DNA from: a virus
Virus record (IMG/VR): IMGVR_UViG_3300047481_002042
Coordinates: 1-23,370 of that record
Length of the DNA: 23,370 bases
Strand: one strand, 5' to 3'
The notes beneath the pieces were generated by a model. It made no database searches, had not been told where the DNA came from, and saw only the letters and a list, made by a program, of their open reading frames with translations. Below, one piece after another: positions 1 through 7,634 of the stretch. The translations under genes and the position numbers were made by a program. The stretch's first letter is position 1; every line of letters starts with the position of its first letter.

Positions 1-894
1 CTCCTGAGTTGATTTATAAATTTTAACAGAGACTGAAGCTCCATTTGTGTTTTGAATTGTAAATGTTCCAAGATTTAAAAAAGCACTTAATACCGGTTGA
101 GATCCGTCCTGAGTTATGAATGTTAAATTTCCATAAGAAGCAGGATATATTATATATGTGTATTTTGTCTTGTCGTTATTAGCTGCTCCACACACTGCTG
201 TCCAAGCTCTATCAGTATCTAATTGAGATACAACAACATCATTGTTTATTACAGATTGAGCGTCTGCATCATTCGCTATTTCAATTGTGCTTGCTGCTAG
301 ATAGTTTCTAAATTGGAATGATACGCTTGTTGACGTGCCACTTATAGCAGCAAATGTATCTGGTCTTCTTGCATTTATTATAAATGAAACACTACCTGCT
401 GTACTTCTTGTAATTGTGTAGGTTGCTCCAATACTCAGTGTATTTGAGCCTGCTAGGACATTGTCTCCAAAGTAATAATCAAAAGTTCCTATATCTGCAC
501 CCGATGATGTAAAACTCGAACTCACTGCATATAAGCCTCCTGGATTATCTACACTTGCATTAAATGATACAGCATCTATTGTAAATGATGCACCAACATC
601 CCTTGCAGCTGTTGATACACCAGATCCTCCACTTCTTAAACCTAAACCTGATAAACCCGGTGCAATGTATGTAACTAGCATTTGTGTTAGAATAGCTTCT
701 ATTGATGTACCTATAGGAAAATTAGTACCAGATGGAACTCCTCCTACAGTTATATTTGTGTTTATTGTATTGGCAATGTTCGAACCAATTGGAAATACCG
801 AGCCAGTACCATCATACACAATCGTACCATCCGTATGGAGGAGTCTTGGATAGGTTTCTTCAATATTTAACCCGGTTAAATCTGGTAATGCCAT
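1..894 (-). CDS. Fibre-like virion structural protein, N-terminal part (runs off the left edge)
   Basis: I translated this frame by hand. It opens with ATG at 894-892 and stays open for 298 codons to base 1, so the stop lies outside the window. The N-terminus (MALPDLTGLNIEETYPRLLH, then a TDGT...YDGTGS stretch) resembles the virion-anchoring start of fibre or adaptor proteins in environmental T4-like phages. Residues of about 50-75 contain a PxGTSIEAILTQML-like segment seen in such proteins. The rest is Gly/Ser/Thr-rich and beta-prone, with Ig-like repeats likely and no enzymatic motif. It is the last gene of the neck/tail block, 45 nt after the preceding gene, which fits a neck, baseplate or tail fibre. 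The exact role is inferred; that it is structural is fairly safe. Confidence 0.72.
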   Translation of the reverse strand, partial: MALPDLTGLNIEETYPRLLHTDGTIVYDGTGSVFPIGSNIANTINTNITVGGVPSGTNFPIGTSIEAILTQMLVTYIAPGLSGLGLRSGGSGVSTAARDVGASFTIDAVSFNASVDNPGGLYAVSSSFTSSGADIGTFDYYFGDNVLAGSNTLSIGATYTITRSTAGSVSFIINARRPDTFAAISGTSTSVSFQFRNYLAASTIEIANDADAQSVINNDVVVSQLDTDRAWTAVCGAANNDKTKYTYIIYPASYGNLTFITQDGSQPVLSAFLNLGTFTIQNTNGASVSVKIYKSTQE

Positions 895-939
895 ACTCTA
901 TAACTAGTTGAATATAATGAAAAGTTTAGTAAAAACCAA

Positions 940-1530
940 CTATTTCTGCAGTGTATTTAGTATTCCCTCTACGATCTGCTTTGTGTGGGTAGGTTTAATA
1001 TCTTTTACTCTCATATATGTAGCTATGATATTATTAACTCTATCCTTTTTAATTGTTATATTGTTTAGGTTAATATTTTCTCTAACGAGCAGTTTAATTA
1101 GTTTTATTACGTGCTCTCTAATTGGAGTTTCAACCTCTTGCTTCTTTTCTGGTTCTGGCTTGGCTTGTTTTACCTCAGTTACTTGTACTTTTGGTGCACT
1201 TTCAAGTATAACTTGTGCATCTTGTGATTTTATTTCTACTGTTACCTTTTTGGATGTTTCAACAGAGAACTCAGACTTCCACGGAATAAAGTAGGTATCT
1301 TCTGCTATAACCTCTAATTTAATCTCTCCTTTTACGTTTTCTGGTAAAACACCTTTTAACTTCTTAATCGGTATTTTGCAGTTTCCACTTTCATCAATAT
1401 CACCTTTAAATAGTAGTGATAAATCAGTCGATTCAATTATCAGCCTAGCTTGTGAGTTTGACAGAGAAGCACCTTCAATAGTTACTTTACATTCAAACAA
1501 CTCTGTTTTATCCGTGTATATTTTGTACAT
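940..1530 (-). CDS. Conserved phage protein of unknown function, beta N-domain plus helical C-domain
   Basis: This 196-residue protein starts at ATG 1530-1528 and ends with TAG. Residues 1-110 alternate hydrophobic and polar residues like a beta sandwich and include a repeated 'LLFKGDIDESGNCKIPIKKL'-type pattern. Residues 115-135 form a charged Pro/Glu/Lys linker. Residues 136-196 are helical and basic. I recall similar proteins beside neck and tail genes of marine T4-like phages but know no assigned function. It lies 14 nt after the 105-residue gene and before the fibre-like gene, so it is likely co-transcribed with the neck/tail set. No signal peptide or catalytic motif is visible. A virion or assembly role is an inference from position only. 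Confidence 0.72.
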   Translation of the reverse strand: MYKIYTDKTELFECKVTIEGASLSNSQARLIIESTDLSLLFKGDIDESGNCKIPIKKLKGVLPENVKGEIKLEVIAEDTYFIPWKSEFSVETSKKVTVEIKSQDAQVILESAPKVQVTEVKQAKPEPEKKQEVETPIREHVIKLIKLLVRENINLNNITIKKDRVNNIIATYMRVKDIKPTHTKQIVEGILNTLQK

Positions 1531-1544
1531 AGTCTTTATTATAG

Positions 1545-1862
1545 TTATATGCGAACTTTAACATCAATTCCTAATACCTCTTTAATTACCATCTCAACAT
1601 CCTCTGTGGTTATCTTCACATCCTTCACTTCTTTGGTTTCCTTAGTTTCATCATAACCTTTGACTTTACACCAAATTGTTATGAATCTCTTTTTCTTTTT
1701 CTCATCTTTGAAAACCTGGTCAAGGTGGCCACCAGCAGCAAGCTCTTTAAGTAATGCTACGTCATCCCACGTGAATGGATTTTTACTTTGATTAGGAAAT
1801 GGGTTTGTTTCCCAAGCAAAGTTTGCGTTATTCCATTTAAAGGGTACTCTAACTAATGCCAT
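1545..1862 (-). CDS. Small conserved protein in the neck/tail block, function unknown
   Basis: A 105-residue soluble protein starting at ATG 1862-1860. The N-terminal half is rich in Trp, Phe and Pro and includes a WxxNxxxWETNPF and an FTWDDVALLKEL segment. The middle is very basic (KKKKRF), and the C-terminus is a beta/helix mix ending in DVKVRI. It carries its own upstream promoter-like element at 1878-1887, between this gene and the end of the gp15-like gene. Small proteins with a similar TWDDV segment occur next to neck genes in other environmental T4-like phages, as far as I recall, but without a known job. Position suggests a tail-completion or connector accessory role. Confidence 0.7.
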   Translation of the reverse strand: MALVRVPFKWNNANFAWETNPFPNQSKNPFTWDDVALLKELAAGGHLDQVFKDEKKKKRFITIWCKVKGYDETKETKEVKDVKITTEDVEMVIKEVLGIDVKVRI

Positions 1863-1877
1863 TAAAGAACTTTTTAA

Positions 1878-1887
1878 TTATAAATAT
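1878..1887 (-). promoter_or_regulatory. Candidate late promoter element (ATATTTATAA)
   Basis: In the gene direction the sequence is ATATTTATAA, ending 15 nt before the ATG of the 105-residue gene. It lies in the short gap after the gp15-like gene and matches the element found at seven other starts in this window. It is preceded by CC, like the copy before the portal gene. Confidence 0.45.
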
Positions 1888-1892
1888 GGTCT

Positions 1893-2987
1893 CTATGGCC
1901 TAAACTTGCCTATAGCTAAGACTACATCGGATTGGGATAATGTCGTTCCTAACACACCTACATCGATTGTTAATACGCATGAGTTTGTGCCATTATCAAC
2001 AAAGGTCAATAATGCCGCTCTTGGTATTGGATTACCATTAAGTAAAAATACAAAATCGTCGATAGTAACTGTATTGTCTAAGAAGTCTGCGGCAAAGGTT
2101 GCTGTGTTTGTTGTTAGCTTTGTTGCACGCTTTTGAATCGATTCTACTCCTTGTGTTTCTATTTCAGTTGAAGATTCCATTAGATCTAATTCACCAATAC
2201 CCTCAGCTTCCGTTTTAATTTGAATCTGACGCTGTGAGAATGTTTTCGGACTAAGACGTTCACTGAGTTGTTTAACAAGTGCATCAGACACTATATAACC
2301 ATAGATTGTTAAATCAAATGATGTACGGACAACCCTTTCATCATCTTGTAATAAGTCGGTTGTATTTGTATAGCTATCTATCTTAGTTCTGAATTTATAT
2401 CTTTCTGGATCACCCCAATACGCACCTTCACTATATAATACACTTTCTACAATCTTATTCATTTCCTCTACGTAGTTTGTCCAAATAACTACATTATAGG
2501 TTATATCTACATAATCTGGAATGATTATATTGTAATATTCTTTTATTGGCTTTGCTGCAGTTAGTACACTAAATGCATCATACTTATTTTTCTGGCTGTA
2601 TGTATTTTCAACGGTGTAGTATAGTTGTGGATAGTTTCCATCGATTTTATTTCCTAACCCTCTATTGCGCGTTACACTACTTCTCTGATAAGCTATTAGT
2701 GGTGTTAATATCTTTCCAACCTTATCACGAAAGTAACCATCTCTTTGATAATTCTTCCATCTTTCTGGAGATCCATACACTACTGGAATTTTTACTATAT
2801 TACCAGCTTCTACAACTTGTGGCTTAATCACATTGTCAAAATAGTATTGTATTGCATTGTCTATATCGTGAAAACCAACACCGAAATCTTTAACGGTATC
2901 ATCGTCCCTACGTACATCATTTGCACGATTGTAGGTTTTGTTACGAGAGTCTTGATCCTTAGATCCAAGTGGTTTTCTTGTGTACAT
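1893..2987 (-). CDS. 15: Tail-completion / sheath-stabiliser protein, T4 gp15-like
   Basis: This 364-residue protein matches the layout of T4 gp15, which caps the tail tube and sheath and joins tail to head. Visible gp15-like segments are VKIPVVYGSPERW (about residues 65-77), a central ILTPLIAYQR and YNYT-like region, and DITYNVVIWTNYVEEMNKIVE (about 157-178), followed by a conserved tail of beta segments. The start ATG overlaps the stop of the gp14-like gene as TAATG, which suggests translational coupling. It is longer than T4 gp15 (about 270 residues). The extra sequence is a low-complexity N-terminus (residues 1-40) and a beta-rich C-terminal extension (about 270-364) with a TIDDFVFLLNGNPIP segment. 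The family call is from memory of sequence patterns and gene order. Confidence 0.78.
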   Translation of the reverse strand: MYTRKPLGSKDQDSRNKTYNRANDVRRDDDTVKDFGVGFHDIDNAIQYYFDNVIKPQVVEAGNIVKIPVVYGSPERWKNYQRDGYFRDKVGKILTPLIAYQRSSVTRNRGLGNKIDGNYPQLYYTVENTYSQKNKYDAFSVLTAAKPIKEYYNIIIPDYVDITYNVVIWTNYVEEMNKIVESVLYSEGAYWGDPERYKFRTKIDSYTNTTDLLQDDERVVRTSFDLTIYGYIVSDALVKQLSERLSPKTFSQRQIQIKTEAEGIGELDLMESSTEIETQGVESIQKRATKLTTNTATFAADFLDNTVTIDDFVFLLNGNPIPRAALLTFVDNGTNSCVLTIDVGVLGTTLSQSDVVLAIGKFRP

Positions 2988-3478
2988 TACAATCTACTTT
3001 TTATGATTTGCAATCTATTTACTCTTGCTAGGTGTGCTGTGCATATTATTGATAAGCTGTTACCGAACTCATTGCCTGGTGTTTTGGGGTAGTTAACATC
3101 TTTACCAACAAAAAACTCATTTTCGTTAGTGTTTGTAATTTCATAAAAGTTACCCCTATCCTCAACAATATCCCCCACCTCCGGTACTAAATTAATTTCT
3201 ACAAGTTTTTTTCTAAGAAATCTAAATGTATTAGATTGCGTTCTATCTGAACCAAACTGCTCGGCTGATACTCCTGTTTGATCTCCTCTTTCGATCAAGC
3301 AAGTTAGGCGGACTGGTGCGTAATAGCTTTTATTTGTTCCTTCTCCATATACATTTGTTTTTGTATCCGGTAGATATAGCTGATAGTAATCTACCTCCTG
3401 CTCAATTATATTATTAAGCAGTTCCTCATTTATTTTGTGAATAAACGATATATCTCGGGCTTTACCAAATATTGCCAT
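2987..3478 (-). CDS. 14: Neck protein, T4/cyanophage gp14-like
   Basis: This 163-residue protein begins with MAIFGKARDISFIHKINEEL and continues with IIEQEVDYYQLY, then NVYGEGTNKSYY and VRLTCLIERGDQ, a later LVPEVGDIVEDRGNFYEI segment, and a C-terminal SLSIICTAHLARVNRL. These are hallmarks of the gp14 neck protein of cyanophage-type T4-like viruses, which with gp13 forms the head-completion neck where the tail docks. It is shorter than T4 gp14 (256 residues) but normal for the marine versions. Its ATG overlaps the upstream stop (TAATG) and its own stop overlaps the gp15-like start in the same way, so gp13-gp14-gp15 form one coupled run. Confidence 0.85.
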   Translation of the reverse strand: MAIFGKARDISFIHKINEELLNNIIEQEVDYYQLYLPDTKTNVYGEGTNKSYYAPVRLTCLIERGDQTGVSAEQFGSDRTQSNTFRFLRKKLVEINLVPEVGDIVEDRGNFYEITNTNENEFFVGKDVNYPKTPGNEFGNSLSIICTAHLARVNRLQIIKSRL

Positions 3479-4620
3479 TACTTAATGTATATGTAGAGTG
3501 GTACGTTTTTCAATTTCTTTTGTAATGCTTCATCTATAACCGATTCACTTTCTGCTTGTCCTTTTCTTGTTAAGGCATCGAGCATTGTCTGTAGTTCTGT
3601 TATCAAATCCTTTTTATCTTCTCGTCCTTGATTGATTAGATCGGTTCCATTTAAAGTAACTTCTGCACCTGGAATTGGTACACTTGAATATTTACCTCTA
3701 ATTAAACCCTGCATCTCCTTGGTTATAGCCAGTGCATATTTGTATATCCACTGCTTTCCAATGTCATTAATCTTTAAGTATTGCATACGATTATATGGTA
3801 TGTTACTTAAATCACTAACTAAGTTGGTATCTGTTATTTTAAGTGGATTATCTCTATCGGCTGTTAGGATATACTCAAACCACAACTTAATTGGCATGGT
3901 TGGGATTGGGAATACTCTAAGCTTATTATTGCGTAGTTCAAAACTATATGAGGACTTTCTAATTTGGTCATTCATTTCAATAGCTTGCATACGAAGCAAG
4001 TCTGCATATAAAGGCATTACTAAGAAACTAACCGCTGGTGAGTAAGATCCCCATCCAAAGGAATCTAACAATTGCTGAGTACCAGCTCCTGTTCCTACAT
4101 ATGGATCAAAGTATCTTACAACTGCCGGAGCAAAGTCGTGATATACCTTTTTAATCTCAATACTTGCGCTAGCTTCATATGGATCAGCCCACAAAGCATC
4201 TAAGTTATATTGAGTCTGTCCTGGCACTAAATCTACATATCCTCGCTTCCAATCAACTGTACCACCAGAGCCTGCTTCTGTACCGTATTGCTTTGATATT
4301 TGAATTGTACGACCTAAATTTGGAGTTATAATCCTTCCTGTTAGGTTTTCTTGATTAGACGCACCAAGTAGTGTAAACATGTAGTCTTTAGCATTGTACA
4401 TATTCACTTGAGTACTAAACTCTGCGATGGCTTCTTCTAAAGCTGCGTAGAAGTGGATATCTTGTAGTTCCACTTCCATTATTGGATACCCTAATCGAGT
4501 TGCACACCACTTAGCTACTTTGTCAGCATCTGCTTGGAATTGTACATCATAATCATAATATCCAAACGGAGTTAGTCCTGGTGAGAAGGAACTTGATCCG
4601 GGCCATATAGCTACATTCAT
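3478..4620 (-). CDS. 13: Head-completion neck protein, T4 gp13-like
   Basis: This 380-residue protein carries the gp13-type pattern near its N-terminus: ADADKVAKWCATRLGYPIME, then VELQDIHFYAALEEAIAEFS, a helical start in which an acidic helix follows the 'LG.P..EVEL' segment. Later segments include a VDLVPGQTQYNLD beta region, FLVMPLYADLLRMQAIEMND and a LRVFPIP..PIKLWFEYI stretch near residue 240. It sits directly upstream of gp14-like and gp15-like genes, as in T4 (13-14-15). It is longer than T4 gp13 (309 residues), with an added Gly/Tyr-rich N-terminus. The role is to seal the DNA-filled head and form the tail docking surface. I see no Shine-Dalgarno sequence; the leader is A-rich. Confidence 0.75.
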   Translation of the reverse strand: MNVAIWPGSSSFSPGLTPFGYYDYDVQFQADADKVAKWCATRLGYPIMEVELQDIHFYAALEEAIAEFSTQVNMYNAKDYMFTLLGASNQENLTGRIITPNLGRTIQISKQYGTEAGSGGTVDWKRGYVDLVPGQTQYNLDALWADPYEASASIEIKKVYHDFAPAVVRYFDPYVGTGAGTQQLLDSFGWGSYSPAVSFLVMPLYADLLRMQAIEMNDQIRKSSYSFELRNNKLRVFPIPTMPIKLWFEYILTADRDNPLKITDTNLVSDLSNIPYNRMQYLKINDIGKQWIYKYALAITKEMQGLIRGKYSSVPIPGAEVTLNGTDLINQGREDKKDLITELQTMLDALTRKGQAESESVIDEALQKKLKNVPLYIYIK

Positions 4621-4631
4621 ATTGTGTGTGT

Positions 4632-5756
4632 TTATTTTTTATTTTTTAGTAAGGACTCATTTACTGGGTATACTACATCTTTTGGATTATTTGGTTTAAA
4701 CTCAGGTTTTCGCATTACTGTTGCAGCTACTAATCTTTTACTTGGGATGAGATTCAATTTATTTGATTTGGGATTTATAGCAATGTAAAATGGTACATTT
4801 ATATTTGTTGATAAATCTCTCAAAATACCTTGTGCATCTATACTTAGATCCTTGAACTGAGTACCATATTTACTATATATTTTATCAAATAATGCTTGCA
4901 ACTCCGGAGGTGTAATTGGCTTTTTGTTGCGCAAAAGATTAACTTGATCAGCGAAGTGTTTTGAAAAGTGAATATCTAATGGAATATCACTATATTTCTT
5001 ATCCAAGTTAATGTCTAAAGTCTGTATATGTTGTGGGGTAACAAACTCCTTCAACAAATCTCCAGCCATTTCTATCTTACGTGCTTCAATCTTTTTATTA
5101 GCTAACTTTTCAAGATAACCCGTATTTCTAAGGTGTTTAAATGCAAGATTCTCTATTGAATATTCACCATCTTTATCTAATCCACTTTGTCTAAGTTGAT
5201 TAATTTTATCTTTGAGTTTATCTAGCTTAGCTACGCTGCCCGATTTAGTTGGATCTACTTTCTCGATGCTGGCTGCAATTGGTTCTGCTTTTGATTTTAT
5301 TTCTTTGTCGGATATCTCAATCTTTTCTTTTGATGGCTTTTTAACCCATTTATCATCTTGAATGGAGTATATTCCCATTATATGTGGCCGCTCATCATTT
5401 TTATCTTCTACATAAACTTCTACTGGGTTAGATCCATATTTTAGATCGTACTTATCTCCAAATAAATCCTTAGCTGCGTTGAAATAGTTTCTTGCCATTT
5501 CAGCATCTTTAAACTTACTAAAATCAACTACAAGGTGGATGTCTATATCGCTTGTTGGTGTCCAGTTGTAATTTGCTGAACTTCCTGTTAGTATTATATC
5601 CTCAATGGGTGCTTTGATATCTAGTTCCTTATAAAACCGCTCAGCAACCTTTAATAATACATCTCTAAGTTTTTTCTTAATAGAATCCCCATCGAATACC
5701 TTTGGATTAAGTTCGTTTTTATTTCGGTATTCTACTAAATCACGTAGTTTGATCAT
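4632..5756 (-). CDS. Nucleotidyltransferase-fold protein fused to a conserved phage C-terminal domain
   Basis: I chose the ATG at 5756-5754, giving 374 residues; a TTG lies one codon upstream. Residues 55-75 show the nucleotidyltransferase superfamily signature GSSANYNWTPTSDIDIHLVV (G-S, then D70-x-D72), with a plausible further acidic residue in VEVYVED (112-118). Such domains transfer NMP groups to protein, RNA or antibiotic targets; the target here is unknown. Residues 120-230 form a charged helical linker containing LLKE. The C-terminal domain (about 260-345) has H-F...QVN-LLRN-KPIT...EL and NVPFYIAI segments that I recognise from other marine phages but cannot name. The first residues, MIKLRDLVE, resemble the head-targeting leader seen elsewhere in this window. 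An upstream promoter-like element lies at 5772-5781. It sits between an exported protein and the neck genes. Confidence 0.8.
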   Translation of the reverse strand: MIKLRDLVEYRNKNELNPKVFDGDSIKKKLRDVLLKVAERFYKELDIKAPIEDIILTGSSANYNWTPTSDIDIHLVVDFSKFKDAEMARNYFNAAKDLFGDKYDLKYGSNPVEVYVEDKNDERPHIMGIYSIQDDKWVKKPSKEKIEISDKEIKSKAEPIAASIEKVDPTKSGSVAKLDKLKDKINQLRQSGLDKDGEYSIENLAFKHLRNTGYLEKLANKKIEARKIEMAGDLLKEFVTPQHIQTLDINLDKKYSDIPLDIHFSKHFADQVNLLRNKKPITPPELQALFDKIYSKYGTQFKDLSIDAQGILRDLSTNINVPFYIAINPKSNKLNLIPSKRLVAATVMRKPEFKPNNPKDVVYPVNESLLKNKK

Positions 5757-5771
5757 CAATCAAAATGTTTC

Positions 5772-5781
5772 TTATAAATAG
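5772..5781 (-). promoter_or_regulatory. Candidate late promoter element (CTATTTATAA)
   Basis: In the gene direction this reads AACTATTTATAAG and ends 15 nt before the nucleotidyltransferase ATG. It abuts the downstream arm of the 5782-5811 hairpin and is identical in its core to copies at 7621, 19204 and 23253. Confidence 0.5.
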
Positions 5782-5811
5782 TTTTAGTTTGGGGAAATAA
5801 ATAAACTAAAA
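5782..5811 (-). terminator. AT-rich hairpin after the exported-protein gene
   Basis: A perfect 9-bp inverted repeat (TTTTAGTTT at 5782-5790 and AAACTAAAA at 5803-5811) with a 12-nt loop follows the stop at 5816-5818 immediately. There is no clear U-tract on the minus strand, so it may be a weak terminator, a 3'-end stabiliser or an operator-like site next to the promoter element. Confidence 0.4.
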
Positions 5812-5815
5812 GCAT

Positions 5816-6325
5816 TTATGGTATTACTTTCTGGAAGTATGTAGTATGAATATCGTAAATGTATGTATTCTCAGTTATATCATTATAAACTCTGATTTGC
5901 TTTACCGGACTTGCTTTGAGCTTATCCATGTCTTCAGTTTCAAAGTTTATAATAGCTAGAATTCTACAGCTTAATCTCTGTTCAGACACTCTCGATATTG
6001 TGTCATTTCTATCTGTAATAAGAGTTAGTCTAGTTGCATCTGAGCAATATCCATCCACAGGAGGGCCTTTCTTTAAATCTATAGGCTTTGGCATTCTATC
6101 CTTGTAATAAACCTTTATAGTGCGAACATACTGGTATTCCTTAGCCATATCAATATTCTCTACAATGGGTTGGATAATTGTTGTATCCCTAGTAGTATCC
6201 CTTAAAATAAGTGGGTTTGGTTGAGGAACGTCTAATCGACTTTGGCCTTCAACGTTTTTTAAATTGTAATCATTAACAAATAGCAATGCTATTGTTAGCA
6301 GTGTTGTTGCGATTGTGCGGTACAT
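5816..6325 (-). CDS. Exported protein of unknown function
   Basis: This 169-residue protein starts at ATG 6325-6323. The N-terminus has a typical signal peptide: basic MYR, a hydrophobic core of about TIATTLLTIALLFV (residues 4-18), then a polar stretch with possible cleavage around VEG-QS (residues 26-29). There is no lipobox Cys. The mature part has a Thr/Asp-rich segment (RDTTRDTTI) and two Cys residues (about 93 and 120) that could form a disulfide, as expected for a periplasmic protein. No family recognised. It lies 42 nt downstream of phoH. The leader contains TTTTATAC, a poor match to the promoter element. An envelope-directed role, such as superinfection exclusion or lysis, is conceivable but unsupported by motifs. 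Confidence 0.68.
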   Translation of the reverse strand: MYRTIATTLLTIALLFVNDYNLKNVEGQSRLDVPQPNPLILRDTTRDTTIIQPIVENIDMAKEYQYVRTIKVYYKDRMPKPIDLKKGPPVDGYCSDATRLTLITDRNDTISRVSEQRLSCRILAIINFETEDMDKLKASPVKQIRVYNDITENTYIYDIHTTYFQKVIP

Positions 6326-6367
6326 TGTTTTGTGTATAAAAGGTTAAGGAACCCTACAACAACATAA

Positions 6368-7048
6368 CTAATCTCGGAAATCAGAATACACTTTTAGGAT
6401 AGGTTCAACTATTTCGTGTCTGTGGTTTGTCTTTAGAGTAAGTACTTTAACTCCTTGAACATTCTCCTCCAATCTAGCGAAAAAGCTAATACCACTATCC
6501 TTTTTTGTTTTTAAGTCTACTTGAGTTATATCACCACAGAATACCATCTTACCACCTTTACCAAGTCTTCCGATAATCATTTCTGTTTGACCGTGTGTTA
6601 TATTTTGACACTCATCCACAATTACAAAGGCATTTGGAAATGTTCTACCTCTCATAAATGCAAATGGAACTATCTCAATTTCACCTTCAGCTACCATCTT
6701 TTCAACTTTCTCTTTTTCATAAAGCATTTGAAGATTGGCGTATATTGGAGCTAACCACGGATCCATTTTTTCTTTCATGTCTCCTGGTAAAAATCCAATC
6801 TCTTCACGTGATACAGTTGGTCTTGTGATTATAATTCTTTCAACCTCTCTTTTAAAGAACATATCCAAAGCTACACTACAGGCAGCTAAGGTTTTACCCG
6901 AACCGGCCATTCCCTTTAGTAGTACAACTGGATTTTCATATATTACTGCCTTTGCATTTTTTTGCTCCTCGTTTAAGTCAATCTTAAACTTTATTGGATT
7001 CTTAGGCTTTCTCTTTTCCAGATTACTTACTTTTTGATCCTGATTCAT
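6368..7048 (-). CDS. phoH: PhoH-like ATPase
   Basis: This 226-residue protein is a single PhoH-type P-loop domain. Walker A is GMAGSGKT (residues 46-53), Walker B is AFVIVDECQN (140-149, with D145/E146), a RPTVSREEIGFLPGD segment (76-90) is typical of PhoH, and GDITQVD (172-178) plus a C-terminal TNHRHEIV (about 207-214) complete the RNA-helicase-like core. PhoH proteins are common in phages of many hosts. They are ATPases of uncertain biological role, with RNA-binding or helicase activity proposed. The lysine-rich first 20 residues are not part of the domain. The gene has its own promoter-like element (7065-7074) after the terminator that closes the preceding gene. Confidence 0.95.
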   Translation of the reverse strand: MNQDQKVSNLEKRKPKNPIKFKIDLNEEQKNAKAVIYENPVVLLKGMAGSGKTLAACSVALDMFFKREVERIIITRPTVSREEIGFLPGDMKEKMDPWLAPIYANLQMLYEKEKVEKMVAEGEIEIVPFAFMRGRTFPNAFVIVDECQNITHGQTEMIIGRLGKGGKMVFCGDITQVDLKTKKDSGISFFARLEENVQGVKVLTLKTNHRHEIVEPILKVYSDFRD

Positions 7049-7064
7049 AAGAACGCTTATTTAA

Positions 7065-7074
7065 TAATAAATAG
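7065..7074 (-). promoter_or_regulatory. Candidate late promoter element (CTATTTATTA)
   Basis: In the gene direction it reads AACTATTTATTATT, one mismatch from the consensus, ending 16 nt before the phoH ATG. It lies just downstream of the 7097-7120 terminator, which supports a new transcription start here. Confidence 0.5.
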
Positions 7075-7096
7075 TTTGATAGCCTGGCTTAAGGCT

Positions 7097-7120
7097 AAAA
7101 AAGCCGGGTTATTTACCGGC
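7097..7120 (-). terminator. Rho-independent terminator overlapping the end of the double-leader gene
   Basis: On the minus strand GCCGG and CCGGC (7116-7120 and 7103-7107) form a GC stem around an 8-nt loop that contains the stop codon at 7111-7109, followed by a run of six T (7102-7097). The stem therefore uses the last codons of the gene. Confidence 0.75.
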
Positions 7121-7285
7121 TTTCTTTTCTTTGTCCTTCAAAGCTTTTTTCATCGGTTCTTTTTTATCATCGTCTTTATCCATATCAAGGAAATCAGGCT
7201 TCGCTTTCTTTTTTGCTTTTTTGGCTTCAGTAAGTATAGATTGTATCTCTTGTCTTATGATTTGTTTAAGTTCTGATAGTTTCAT
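7109..7285 (-). CDS. Possible internal in-frame start giving a 58-residue leader + basic-tail protein
   Basis: An in-frame ATG at 7285-7283 begins MKLSELKQIIRQ and is preceded by AAAGAAAAACAAGATAAT, an A-rich leader like those before accepted starts in this window. Initiation here would give a separate protein made only of the leader and the lysine-rich tail. The alternative is that this Met is simply internal and the leader was duplicated within one protein. The sequence alone cannot separate these. Confidence 0.35.
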   Translation of the reverse strand: MKLSELKQIIRQEIQSILTEAKKAKKKAKPDFLDMDKDDDKKEPMKKALKDKEKKAGK

Positions 7286-7609
7286 ATTATCTTGTTTTTC
7301 TTTTAGTCCGAATGGTTCTCCAGCTAATCCGTGAATTGTACTTCTAAATAGCTTTTGAGCTCCTTGTTGTATTGCGTTTACTATGTTTTGTTTGATTTGT
7401 GGATTTGTTAATATTACATTTACTTTTCCATTATCTGGGCTATGAAACATCGCTTGTATGCTAATGCTCATTTGATTATTGTCATCTATATGTAAATCAA
7501 CAGCTGGTAAGTCGTCAAACACATCAGTATCCCCAGTTGTAGCTGAATTTACTTCTAATACTGAGGCAACTTCCTCTCTGATAACCTGGATTAGATCTCT
7601 TAGTTTCAT
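7109..7609 (-). CDS. Leader-bearing head-associated candidate with two copies of the leader peptide
   Basis: The full ORF gives 166 residues from ATG 7609-7607. It has two parts, each starting with the same kind of amphipathic leader: MKLRDLIQVIREEVASVLE (residues 1-19) and MKLSELKQIIRQEIQSILTE (109-128). Between them is an acidic and beta/helical domain (20-105) with AVDLHIDDNNQMSISIQAMF. After the second leader comes a strongly basic, lysine-rich tail (KKAKKKAKPDF...KDKEKKAGK). The leaders end at or near (L/I)-x-E, the T4 prohead protease rule. It lies directly downstream of the major capsid gene and has its own terminator and promoter element. I infer an internal head protein; the folded domain is not one I recognise. 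It could equally be a fusion of two former genes. Confidence 0.75.
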   Translation of the reverse strand: MKLRDLIQVIREEVASVLEVNSATTGDTDVFDDLPAVDLHIDDNNQMSISIQAMFHSPDNGKVNVILTNPQIKQNIVNAIQQGAQKLFRSTIHGLAGEPFGLKEKQDNMKLSELKQIIRQEIQSILTEAKKAKKKAKPDFLDMDKDDDKKEPMKKALKDKEKKAGK

Positions 7610-7620
7610 TGTGTTGTTTA

Positions 7621-7630
7621 TTATAAATAG
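7621..7630 (-). promoter_or_regulatory. Candidate late promoter element (CTATTTATAA)
   Basis: In the gene direction it reads GACTATTTATAATAAAC and ends 11 nt before the ATG at 7609. It lies only a few bases downstream of the terminator that ends the capsid operon, the clearest context for a promoter in this window. Confidence 0.55.
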
Positions 7631-7634
7631 TCAT

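Noticed and set aside
908-1294. 128-codon plus-strand frame rich in hydrophobic residues
   Set aside because: It is antisense to the 196-residue gene. The apparent membrane character comes from the Lys/Glu-rich opposite strand.
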